NCBI RefSeq assembly: GCF_016744155.1
Contig: NZ_JADGEW010000001.1
Span: 159,714 to 223,713, forward strand
Direction: 5' to 3'
Length of the DNA stretch: 64,000 nucleotides
DNA from: Amphritea sp.
GTDB lineage: Bacteria > Pseudomonadota > Gammaproteobacteria > Pseudomonadales > Balneatricaceae
Below the pieces are notes generated by a model. That model saw nothing but the letters and a program-made list of their open reading frames with translations, was not told the DNA's origin and ran no database searches. Position numbers and translations under genes: made by a program. Each line of letters opens with the position of its first letter. The first letter of the stretch is position 1. Of the stretch, positions 17,787 to 25,641 are shown in pieces.

Positions 17787-20700
17787 TTAATATTCGCTAA
17801 TCTTATTAACCACAACCGTGATCATGGCTATATTTCTGCGGGGCTCAGATTTAATATCGCCCATCAGCTCTTTCAATTGTCCGGTGATGACTGATTCTGA
17901 GATGTGTGCTGAAAAATCGGCAAGGTTATCTAAGCCTGGATTTGCTTTTATCGCCTGGATAACTTTGTCTTGTACCTCGGCATCAAGGTTCTGCACCAGC
18001 GCTTGTCTGGCTTTACGGTGCCACTTATCCACAGCCGGTAACTGGTTGATCTCGCGTCGTAACCAGAAGAGGTCCAGTTGCGTGTTCAGATGAAAGAAAG
18101 CAGCGGCAACGAAATTGAGACCGCAATCGGTTATGGCCGCAATCCTGGCTATATCAAACCCGTAGTAAAGAAACTCAAGTGCTTCGACTTTGGTTTGCAT
18201 TACACTCTGAGGTGTGTGGACTGTATCGCTTTCGGCCGCCGTTTTCTGATTAAACGAGGTCTTGTTTAGTTGTTCGTAGGTATGGCCAACCGCTTGTTTA
18301 AAGTGAGCGATAATTGCCGGTGTTTCCATCGACCAGTCGGCATTTTTAAGTAACCAGTGGGTGGCTTTCTCCAACGGATGGTGGATCTGTAACTGTAGCG
18401 CCATCTGCTGTTCGTTGGTGATAGTGAAGCCCATCCGGTCGATCTCTTTGACTATATCCGAAACGCCTAACGCCTCTCGTGCCACAGTATAAGATCGAAT
18501 CCATTGCCCACAATTAGTCTGGACCTCCTCAAGGAGCAAGATACTAAAGGTCGAGCCCATGCGGTTCATTACCTGATTGGTAAGTTGCGCGGCGAGTATT
18601 TCCTTACGAAGCGGGTGTGTAGCTATCTCGTTGCGGTACTGCTGCTGTAGCAAGGTCGGAAAATAACCAAACAGCTCTGCAGCGATTTGACTGTCGTCGA
18701 TCACATCTGTCGCAATCAATTGCTCAAATAACCGACTCTTGCTATAGGCTAGTAGTACCGCAATTTCAGGACGGGTCAGCCCTTCCTTCTTGGCGATTCG
18801 TTGTTCAATTTCTGCATCGTCGGGCAGTTGTTCCATTTGCCGATCAAGCCGCCCTTCACGCTCCAATAACTGGATCAACTGCGCATGTTTAGCGATAAAC
18901 AGAGGCCCTGTTTGGTTCGATTGACTGAGCATCTTGCTCTGTTGGTAGTTGTTACGCAGTACCAGTGCAGAGACCTCGTCGGTCATCTCATCGAGTAGAC
19001 GGTCGCGTTCGGTTATATCTATGCGCCCGGCATCGACTAGTGGATTAAGCAGAATCTTGATATTGACCTCGTGGTCGGAGCAATCGACGCCGGCAGAGTT
19101 GTCTACCGCATCGGTGTTTATCAGACCGCCGCAACGGGCGAATTCAATACGAGCCTGCTGGGTGAGCCCCAAGTTACCGCCTTCTACCACCACTTTGGCG
19201 CGCAGCTCCAATGCACTTACCCGAACGGTATCGGTGGCTCGATCCCCTACGTCCTGATCTCTTTCATGGCTGGCGCGGACGTAAGTACCGATCCCGCCGT
19301 TCCATAGCAGGTCAATATCTGCTTGCAGGATCGCGCGAATTAACTCATCAGGGGAGAGCTGTTGGGTCTTGTCGGTCAGTCCCAGTCGTTGGCGAATCGG
19401 TGCCGATAGCGGGATTTTTTTTGCAGCGCGTGAAAATACTCCGCCCCCTTCAGATATCAGCGCCGGGTTGTAATCACTCCAGGACGAGCGGGGCAGCTTA
19501 AACAGCCGCTGCCGTTCATTGAATGAGATGCCGGGAGTCGGGTTGGGGTCGATAAAGATGTGTCGGTGATTGAAGGCTGCGATCAGTTGGATCTGATCAG
19601 ATAACAGCATACCGTTACCAAATACATCCCCGGACATGTCACCGATTCCAGCTACGGTAAACGGGCTGGTCTGAGTATCCTGTCCCAGCTCTTTGAACAG
19701 TCGTTTGGTTGACTCCCAGGCGCCCCGCGCGGTGATCCCCATTTTTTTATGGTCGTAGCCTTGAGAACCTCCCGAGGCGAAGGCATCTCCCAGCCAGAAA
19801 CCTTGCTGGCAAGCGATCGCGTTGGCGGTGTCAGAAAAGGTAGCGGTACCTTTGTCCGCAGCCACGACCAGATAGGCATCGTCATCATCGTAACGGATGA
19901 CGTCTTTTGGTGGGACAGTACAACCATCCACACGGTTGTCGGTCAGATCAAGCAGGGCGCGAATATACGTCGAGTATGCCTGACGAACCTGTTGCACCTT
20001 TTCTTCAGGCTCGGTGCTGATTTCCAGGGTTTTGCAGATGAAACCACCTTTGGCGCCGGTTGGTGCTATTACCGCGTTCTTGACCATTTGAGCTTTGACC
20101 AGTCCCAGTACTTCGGTTCTGTAATCCTCCATACGCTCAGACCAGCGCAGGCCTCCTCTGGCGACCTTGCCGCCCCGCAGATGCACCCCTTCAACCGTCG
20201 GACCGAAGACAAAAATCTCATAAGCAGGGACCGGTTTTGGCATCATGCCGATCTTTGCGGGTAATAATTTAAACGCCAGACAGCGTGCGTTATCACTCCA
20301 GATCTCTTCGCAGAAAAAGTTACACCTCACCATCGCCTCGATCACTTCGATAAAGCTGTTGAGGATACGGTCATCATCGATCGACTCGACAGCTTCTATA
20401 AGGCCATTCAGATTTGTCCGCACTTCGTCCAGGCGTTGCTGTGAGGCCGGGTTATTTGGATCGAATTTGAGGATGAAGAGTTCGGCAATCATGGTGGCAA
20501 TATCTGGATATCGACACAGAGTGGCTTCCATATAGGTCAGACTGAAGGGGAGATTGATCTGTAGCAGATAGCGGGCAATCGATCGGAACAGCACGCAAGT
20601 ACGCAGTTCAAAGTCACAAAGTGTAATCAGTTTATTAAAACCATCGTTATCGACCGCCCTTTTGGAGATGGCCAGCAAGGTCTCGGAAAACTGAGTCTGC

Positions 20701-20975
20701 ATCTTTTTTGATGAGAGCAATTGCTGTTCTTGAGGGCGCAGTTTCAGCTTTACCTGCCAGGCTAATTCGTCGGTCTGGCTGGTGGACGTCAGCACAACGA
20801 CGCCGAGGTTTTCGACCATAGGCAGCAGGTCTGACAAGACCACAAGAGCACCATTACCCATAACCGAAAGCTCTATACTTTGCTCCGAGGGGAAGACTTG
20901 ACCAAATCGACAGCTGTGAATCAGTGACTTATCAACCTCGATCTTATTATTGTTCTTATCAAGTTGCGCTTTCAT
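17787..20975 (-). CDS. NAD-dependent glutamate dehydrogenase, short form of the large type
   Basis: Oxidative deamination of glutamate to 2-oxoglutarate with NAD. It carries the catalytic half of the bacterial large GDH family: RGGKVARGGLRWSERMEDYR, GAKGGFICK, GDMSGDVFGNGMLLS and LLWNGGIGTYV are all intact. At 1062 residues it lacks about 500 N-terminal residues (ACT-like regulatory region) of the usual 1,600-residue enzyme. There is no room for them upstream, since the next gene ends about 250 bp away, and no frameshift is seen. Its length is closer to the fungal 115-kDa class. The start MKAQLDKN is provisional. Confidence 0.9.
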   Translation of the reverse strand: MKAQLDKNNNKIEVDKSLIHSCRFGQVFPSEQSIELSVMGNGALVVLSDLLPMVENLGVVVLTSTSQTDELAWQVKLKLRPQEQQLLSSKKMQTQFSETLLAISKRAVDNDGFNKLITLCDFELRTCVLFRSIARYLLQINLPFSLTYMEATLCRYPDIATMIAELFILKFDPNNPASQQRLDEVRTNLNGLIEAVESIDDDRILNSFIEVIEAMVRCNFFCEEIWSDNARCLAFKLLPAKIGMMPKPVPAYEIFVFGPTVEGVHLRGGKVARGGLRWSERMEDYRTEVLGLVKAQMVKNAVIAPTGAKGGFICKTLEISTEPEEKVQQVRQAYSTYIRALLDLTDNRVDGCTVPPKDVIRYDDDDAYLVVAADKGTATFSDTANAIACQQGFWLGDAFASGGSQGYDHKKMGITARGAWESTKRLFKELGQDTQTSPFTVAGIGDMSGDVFGNGMLLSDQIQLIAAFNHRHIFIDPNPTPGISFNERQRLFKLPRSSWSDYNPALISEGGGVFSRAAKKIPLSAPIRQRLGLTDKTQQLSPDELIRAILQADIDLLWNGGIGTYVRASHERDQDVGDRATDTVRVSALELRAKVVVEGGNLGLTQQARIEFARCGGLINTDAVDNSAGVDCSDHEVNIKILLNPLVDAGRIDITERDRLLDEMTDEVSALVLRNNYQQSKMLSQSNQTGPLFIAKHAQLIQLLEREGRLDRQMEQLPDDAEIEQRIAKKEGLTRPEIAVLLAYSKSRLFEQLIATDVIDDSQIAAELFGYFPTLLQQQYRNEIATHPLRKEILAAQLTNQVMNRMGSTFSILLLEEVQTNCGQWIRSYTVAREALGVSDIVKEIDRMGFTITNEQQMALQLQIHHPLEKATHWLLKNADWSMETPAIIAHFKQAVGHTYEQLNKTSFNQKTAAESDTVHTPQSVMQTKVEALEFLYYGFDIARIAAITDCGLNFVAAAFFHLNTQLDLFWLRREINQLPAVDKWHRKARQALVQNLDAEVQDKVIQAIKANPGLDNLADFSAHISESVITGQLKELMGDIKSEPRRNIAMITVVVNKISEY

Positions 20976-21129
20976 GACCTGTTTAAACCTCTTTACGGGT
21001 ACTTAAACCCAGATATATCTTTGAAATAAATACGTTAATTTTTTTGTCTTGATGCATGTCGGCGTCAGATTCAAACACTCAGTGTTCCTGAGCCGGGCTC
21101 TTCATTTTTTTAGGTAGCAAGTTCCCTTG

Positions 21130-21147
21130 CCCGTTTAAATAAACGGG
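21130..21147. promoter_or_regulatory. 18-bp palindrome upstream of the glutamate dehydrogenase
   Basis: CCCGTTTA-AA-TAAACGGG is a perfect inverted repeat with 8-bp arms, about 155 bp upstream of the GDH start and downstream of dctM. Candidate operator; the binding protein is unknown. Confidence 0.4.
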
Positions 21148-21194
21148 GTATATGGCTGGTTGCTGAGAAGATTTAGTCTGGTATAGGGTTAACC

Positions 21195-21218
21195 AGAGGG
21201 CCGGGACAGCGGCCCTCT
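21195..21218 (-). terminator. Hairpin after dctM
   Basis: An 8-bp stem AGAGGGCC/GGCCCTCT starts 5 nt after the dctM stop. In the dctM direction it has no good T run, while TTTT follows on the opposite strand, so its terminator strength for dctPQM is uncertain. Confidence 0.5.
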
Positions 21219-21223
21219 TTTAA

Positions 21224-22531
21224 TCATCGTTGGCTCATGGACATCGGCAGGTAGGTCACAATTTCAGGAAACAGATAGATCAATATCACGGCGAACAAGA
21301 TCAGCAGGAAGAACGGTAACGCAGCGCGGGCTACGTAGAGAATGTTTTTCCCGGTTAACGACTGAATCACAAATAGATTGAAGCCGACAGGAGGGGTGAT
21401 CTGGGACATCTCGACTACCAGAACGATATAGATACCAAACCAGAGCAGATCGATACCAGCCTGTTGCACCATCGGCAGCACCACAGCAACGGTAAGAACC
21501 ACCACCGAAATACCATCCAGAAAGCAGCCCAGCGCGACAAACAGCACGGTTAGATAAATCAGCAAGACGCCAGGGGAGAGAGATAATTGCCCAATCCCTT
21601 CTGCCAACGCTCTGGGAATGCCCAAAAAGCCCATTGCTAAGGTGAGAAAGTGTGCGCCGGCCAGAATCATCCCTATCATGCAGGAACTTTTTACAGCGCC
21701 GGTAAGGCTTTCACCGAAGCTGCTTGTATCCAGTGAGCCGGTGACAGCAGCCAGAAACAGTGCACCAACAACACCCAAAGCCGCAGCCTCGGTCGGGGTG
21801 GTTAAGCCTCCGTAGATGGAGCCTAGTACAAAACCGATCAGGCCCATGATGGGCAATAACAGTCTAAGAGCTTTGAGCTTGGCTGCAAAAGACACATGTT
21901 CTTTATCGTGCTTGGGTAATTCGTCTTTGTTCAGTAGTGCCCAGATGATGGTGTAGCCCATGAATAGAGTCACCAGCAATAATCCGGGCAGGGCGCCGGC
22001 GATAAACAGACGACCAATCGAAACCTCAGCGGCAACACCATAAACAATTAGAATAATCGACGGTGGAATCAGCAACCCAAGCGTACCTGAGCCGGCGAGT
22101 GTTCCCACCGCCATACGATCGCTGTATCCCTGCGCTTTGAGCTCTGGCAGTGTCATTCGACCGATAGTTGCGGCTGTGGCGGCAGAAGAGCCTGAAACCG
22201 CAGCAAAAATCCCGCAGCTGAGTACGTTTACATGAAGTAGTTTGCCGGGTAATCCACTTAGCCAGGGTGACAGCCCTTTAAAAAGGTCCTCGGAAAGGCG
22301 AGTCCGAAACAGTATCTCTCCCATCCATATAAAGAGCGGTAATGCGGTCAGTGACCATGAGGTGCTGGCACCCCAGGTTGAGGTAGCAAAGAGCAAACCG
22401 ATCTGATCATTCCCCGACAGAAGCAAGCCCAATACACCAACGCCAAACAGCGCTAATGAAACCCAGACACCCAGTGCCAGCATTAGCAGCATGAATACCG
22501 CCAGGGAGACTCCAATAATTGTAATATCCAT
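21224..22531 (-). CDS. dctM: TRAP transporter large permease DctM
   Basis: The 435-residue large membrane subunit of a tripartite ATP-independent periplasmic transporter, with about twelve hydrophobic segments. It catalyses sodium-driven uptake of the ligand delivered by the binding protein. The conserved LLIPPSIILIVYG and ITPPVGFNLFVI stretches are seen. Its start overlaps the dctQ stop (TAATG), so the two are translationally coupled. Confidence 0.95.
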   Translation of the reverse strand: MDITIIGVSLAVFMLLMLALGVWVSLALFGVGVLGLLLSGNDQIGLLFATSTWGASTSWSLTALPLFIWMGEILFRTRLSEDLFKGLSPWLSGLPGKLLHVNVLSCGIFAAVSGSSAATAATIGRMTLPELKAQGYSDRMAVGTLAGSGTLGLLIPPSIILIVYGVAAEVSIGRLFIAGALPGLLLVTLFMGYTIIWALLNKDELPKHDKEHVSFAAKLKALRLLLPIMGLIGFVLGSIYGGLTTPTEAAALGVVGALFLAAVTGSLDTSSFGESLTGAVKSSCMIGMILAGAHFLTLAMGFLGIPRALAEGIGQLSLSPGVLLIYLTVLFVALGCFLDGISVVVLTVAVVLPMVQQAGIDLLWFGIYIVLVVEMSQITPPVGFNLFVIQSLTGKNILYVARAALPFFLLILFAVILIYLFPEIVTYLPMSMSQR

Positions 22532-23049
22532 TAGATTTCCTCCAGATGAAGCTCGGCTTCGTGGACTCTATAGGAGGGGGATTGGCGTTTTAGCAGCGCA
22601 ACGACATCGTCCAGAATTGCAATATTTAACATGAGAATGCCCAGTGCGACAGGTACCTGAGGCATCCAGATTGGAATAGATACATACCCTGAAGAGACCT
22701 CCTCAAAAATGTAAGATTCCCAAACCATATGAACCGAGTAGAAAGACATGAAACTGACCAGAAATAGTGCAAAAAGCAGTACGATTAATTCTTGAATGTA
22801 GCGAGAGCCCCGGGTCCAGTGTTGAATAACCAGAGTGACCCGAATATGCCCGCCTTGACGAAAGGTATAAGCAAGCCCGAAAAAGGTGGCAGCGGCCAGT
22901 GCGTAACCGGAAAAATCTTCTGCAGAAGGCACAATAAAACCAAATAACCTACCGACAATCTGTGCAGTAATAATCGATGTAATCAGGACAATACAGAACC
23001 CCGACAAGTACCCGGATACTAAATAAAGCTTATCGAGTAGAGAGCGCAT
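22531..23049 (-). CDS. dctQ: TRAP transporter small permease DctQ
   Basis: The 172-residue small membrane subunit with four hydrophobic segments. The family motif FGLAYTFRQGGHIRV follows the second segment. It pairs with DctM in the inner membrane. The gene lies 57 bp after dctP, behind a strong hairpin, and overlaps dctM. Confidence 0.93.
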   Translation of the reverse strand: MRSLLDKLYLVSGYLSGFCIVLITSIITAQIVGRLFGFIVPSAEDFSGYALAAATFFGLAYTFRQGGHIRVTLVIQHWTRGSRYIQELIVLLFALFLVSFMSFYSVHMVWESYIFEEVSSGYVSIPIWMPQVPVALGILMLNIAILDDVVALLKRQSPSYRVHEAELHLEEI

Positions 23050-23068
23050 AGTAATAACCTCTGTAATG

Positions 23069-23091
23069 GGCCCTGCTAATTCAGCAGGGCC
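23069..23091 (-). promoter_or_regulatory. Intercistronic hairpin between dctP and dctQ
   Basis: A 9-bp perfect stem GGCCCTGCT/AGCAGGGCC with a 5-nt loop and no T run. It probably stabilises the upstream dctP message or partly terminates, giving more binding protein than permease; this role is inferred. Confidence 0.6.
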
Positions 23092-23106
23092 TGTTGGCGA
23101 CGAAAA

Positions 23107-24087
23107 TTACTGATTGAAGCTGGACAGTATTGCCTCAACTTCAGGTGCTTCTGCTTTCCATTCCTCGATCATAGTAGCGCCGATCTTATTCAGTTCAGCC
23201 ATCAGCTCTGCCGACGGCTCGGAGACAACAATCCCTTTCTCAGCCAGAGTTTTTGTATCTTCCAGAGCCTTACCCCGAACGCCCGCCCAGCCTTTAGCTT
23301 CAGCATTAGCTGCGGCAGCAAGAATGACCTGTTGAGTGTTCTTATCAAGGCGCATGAAAGAGCGCTTATTTGCCACTACGACGTTCTTAGGTATCCAGGC
23401 GCGTACATCGGTGTAGTGGCTTAGATAATCCCAGGCTTGTCCGTTAACTCCGGTAGAAGGTGAAGTGATCATCGCATCGATGATACCGGTGCTGAATGCC
23501 TGAGGAATTTCAGGTACCTGAACCGTGGTTGGTGAGGTGTTCATCAGGTCAGCCAGACGTGAGGTAGAAGGGCTGTAGGCGCGCATCTTCGATCCTTTCA
23601 GATCGGCTAAAGAGTTAACCGGAGCTTTGGTATAGAGGCTCTGAGCAGGCCATGCCACGGTATATAGCAACATCATGCCTTCTTTGTTAAGTTGCTTCTC
23701 TACCTCAGGTTTGGCCGCGTCCCAGAGTTTTTCAGCGCTATCATAAGTGGTTGCTAAGAAAGGAATATTATCGTGCTTAAAGACCGGGTGGGTGTTACCC
23801 ATGATACCGATAAACACTTCGCCCAGCTGAACCTGACCGGTTTTCACCGCACGGGGAATTTCAGGATGTTTGATCAGTGAAGCACCGGAGTGAACCACGA
23901 TATCCAGCTCTCCGGAGGTGTTGCTTTTGATCTCTTCGGCAAACTGGTGGGCGATCTGGGTTGGCAGGTTAGCATCACCATACGGGGTTGGCATATGCCA
24001 CTGAGTTTCTGCTGAAACGCTACCCACTGCTCCTAGTGTGAGTAAGGATGCGAGCAGGACAGTGGTTTTCTTAGGTACAAATTTCAT
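23107..24087 (-). CDS. dctP: TRAP transporter substrate-binding protein DctP
   Basis: Periplasmic binding protein of 326 residues with a Sec signal peptide (MKFVPKKTTVLL, cleavage after VSAE region near residue 25). Typical features include HPEIPRAVKTGQVQLGE and LADLKGSKMRAYS; the latter holds the conserved ligand-binding arginine of the family. The ATG at 24087 is chosen for its GGAG Shine-Dalgarno and because the signal peptide begins there. The ligand is probably an organic acid; the exact one is not shown. Sigma-54 control is predicted. Confidence 0.93.
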   Translation of the reverse strand: MKFVPKKTTVLLASLLTLGAVGSVSAETQWHMPTPYGDANLPTQIAHQFAEEIKSNTSGELDIVVHSGASLIKHPEIPRAVKTGQVQLGEVFIGIMGNTHPVFKHDNIPFLATTYDSAEKLWDAAKPEVEKQLNKEGMMLLYTVAWPAQSLYTKAPVNSLADLKGSKMRAYSPSTSRLADLMNTSPTTVQVPEIPQAFSTGIIDAMITSPSTGVNGQAWDYLSHYTDVRAWIPKNVVVANKRSFMRLDKNTQQVILAAAANAEAKGWAGVRGKALEDTKTLAEKGIVVSEPSAELMAELNKIGATMIEEWKAEAPEVEAILSSFNQ

Positions 24088-24147
24088 TATTATTCTCCAG
24101 GTCAACGGTTGGTTAGCGATACCAAGGGCATTTGCTACCTTAGTAAT

Positions 24148-24163
24148 TGCAATCCTTGTACCA
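24148..24163 (-). promoter_or_regulatory. Sigma-54 promoter of dctPQM
   Basis: On the minus strand TGGTAC-N5-TTGCA closely fits the sigma-54 consensus (TGGCAC-N5-TTGCA). The -24 GG and -12 GC are 12 bp apart, as required. The predicted start of transcription is near 24137, about 50 nt before the dctP ATG. Confidence 0.75.
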
Positions 24164-24236
24164 GACCTAAAAAATAAAATAATATACTTATAAAACAATT
24201 AGTTGTGTTTTAAATCGTATGAGGGTAAACCTTGCG

Positions 24237-24254
24237 TGAGTCAATTTTGACTCA
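24237..24254. promoter_or_regulatory. Enhancer palindrome 1 (predicted DctD site)
   Basis: TGAGTCA-ATTT-TGACTCA has perfect 7-bp arms, about 75-90 bp upstream of the sigma-54 -24 element. It is one of two copies. The adjacent dctD gene encodes the expected binding protein. Confidence 0.65.
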
Positions 24255-24270
24255 GTTCACGTGCTTTTCA

Positions 24271-24288
24271 TGAGTCAGTTTTAACTCA
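24271..24288. promoter_or_regulatory. Enhancer palindrome 2 (predicted DctD site)
   Basis: TGAGTCA-GTTT-TAACTCA is the second copy, with one arm mismatch, offset by 34 bp (close to three helical turns) from copy 1. It overlaps the dctD stop codon. Confidence 0.6.
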
Positions 24289-25641
24289 TTCGCCGACAAA
24301 GTTACTCCGTTCCAGTCCATGCTTTTTCATTCGCAAATAGAGCTTTTTCCGCGGGATGCCCAGGGCTTCGGCGGTCAGTTCGGCATGGCCGTTATTCGCT
24401 GCCAGGGCCGCAGCAATAACTTCCCGCTCATAGTTATCTATAAGCTCATCCAGATTACCCGACTTGATTGTCTGGGTATTGTCCGCATCGGTTTCGATCG
24501 AAAGCCCCAGCGTCCAGCGTTCCGCAGCATTACGTAACTCACGTACATTGCCCGGCCAGTTCTGCGTGCGAAGTTTCTGTAATAAAAGTTCAGGAATCGG
24601 TCTGTTTTCACGTCCGAAACGCTGATTAGCCTGCTCGACGAAATGGCAAAACAGGACGGGTATATCTTCCTTACGCTGATCCAGGTTAGGGATCTCAATA
24701 CTGGCTACATTCAGGCGATAATAGAGGTCTTCCCGAAATATTCCCTGATCAGAGGCATCGCGCAGATTAACCTTCGATGCCGCAACAACCCGAATATCGA
24801 TCTCAATTTCGGCATTTCCACCGAGGCGTTGCAGAGTTCGTTCCTGTAACACTCGTAACAACCTCACCTGGAGTGAAGCGGGCATGCTTTCGATCTCATC
24901 CAAAAACAGGGTGCCGCCGCTGGCATACTCTATTTTACCGATGCGTTTTTTGTTTGCCCCGGTGAAAGCACCGGCCTCATGGCCAAACAGCTCACTTTCT
25001 ATGACTGATTCCGTTACCGCACCGCAGTTAAGCGCAACAAAAGGTTTATCGGCCCGCGGGCTGAAATCATGCAGACACTTCGCAACAACTTCCTTGCCGG
25101 TACCTGTGGCACCGTTGATGATCAGGTCCACATCGACCTGAGCCAGTTGTAACACGGTATCACGCAGGCGCATTATGGTTGCGCTTTGCCCTACCAGGCG
25201 GTTATCAATTTCGTGTTGACCTTGTATCGCTTGCCGTAAGCGTCTGTTCTCCAGTACCAGCTGACGTTTTTTCCAGGCCCGCTGTACCGTATTGAGATGG
25301 TGCTGAGGGTCATCGGTTTTTTCCAGAAAGTCGTATGCGCCCAGACGTATTGCCTGAACCGCGATAGCGATATCCGAATGGCCGCTAAACATGATCACGG
25401 GTATTTCCGGGTCAATTTCGAGGATCAGCTGCAATACATCGAGCCCGCCCATGATATCCATACGGACGTCACAGATAATGACCCCTTGCCAGCTTGTTGA
25501 GCATTGGGCAATTGCGCTCTGGGGGTTTTCAAACCCGGTGGCGTTATAGTCTTCAAGCTGAAGTGTCTGAATCATTGATTCACGGACAATCTCTTCATCA
25601 TCAATGACTATTACCTGGCCATCAGATATGGCTGAACTCAT
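24286..25641 (-). CDS. dctD: Sigma-54-dependent response regulator DctD
   Basis: An NtrC-class activator of 451 residues. The receiver domain has the phosphorylation site Asp58 (IICDVRMD) and acidic pair DDEE. The AAA+ domain shows Walker A GATGTGKE, the sigma-54 contact loop GAFTGA and LFLDEIESMP. The C-terminal Fis-type helix-turn-helix is AEALGIPRKKLYLRMKKHGL. It overlaps dctB by four bases (ATGA) and lies upstream of dctPQM, its likely target. Confidence 0.95.
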   Translation of the reverse strand: MSSAISDGQVIVIDDEEIVRESMIQTLQLEDYNATGFENPQSAIAQCSTSWQGVIICDVRMDIMGGLDVLQLILEIDPEIPVIMFSGHSDIAIAVQAIRLGAYDFLEKTDDPQHHLNTVQRAWKKRQLVLENRRLRQAIQGQHEIDNRLVGQSATIMRLRDTVLQLAQVDVDLIINGATGTGKEVVAKCLHDFSPRADKPFVALNCGAVTESVIESELFGHEAGAFTGANKKRIGKIEYASGGTLFLDEIESMPASLQVRLLRVLQERTLQRLGGNAEIEIDIRVVAASKVNLRDASDQGIFREDLYYRLNVASIEIPNLDQRKEDIPVLFCHFVEQANQRFGRENRPIPELLLQKLRTQNWPGNVRELRNAAERWTLGLSIETDADNTQTIKSGNLDELIDNYEREVIAAALAANNGHAELTAEALGIPRKKLYLRMKKHGLERSNFVGE

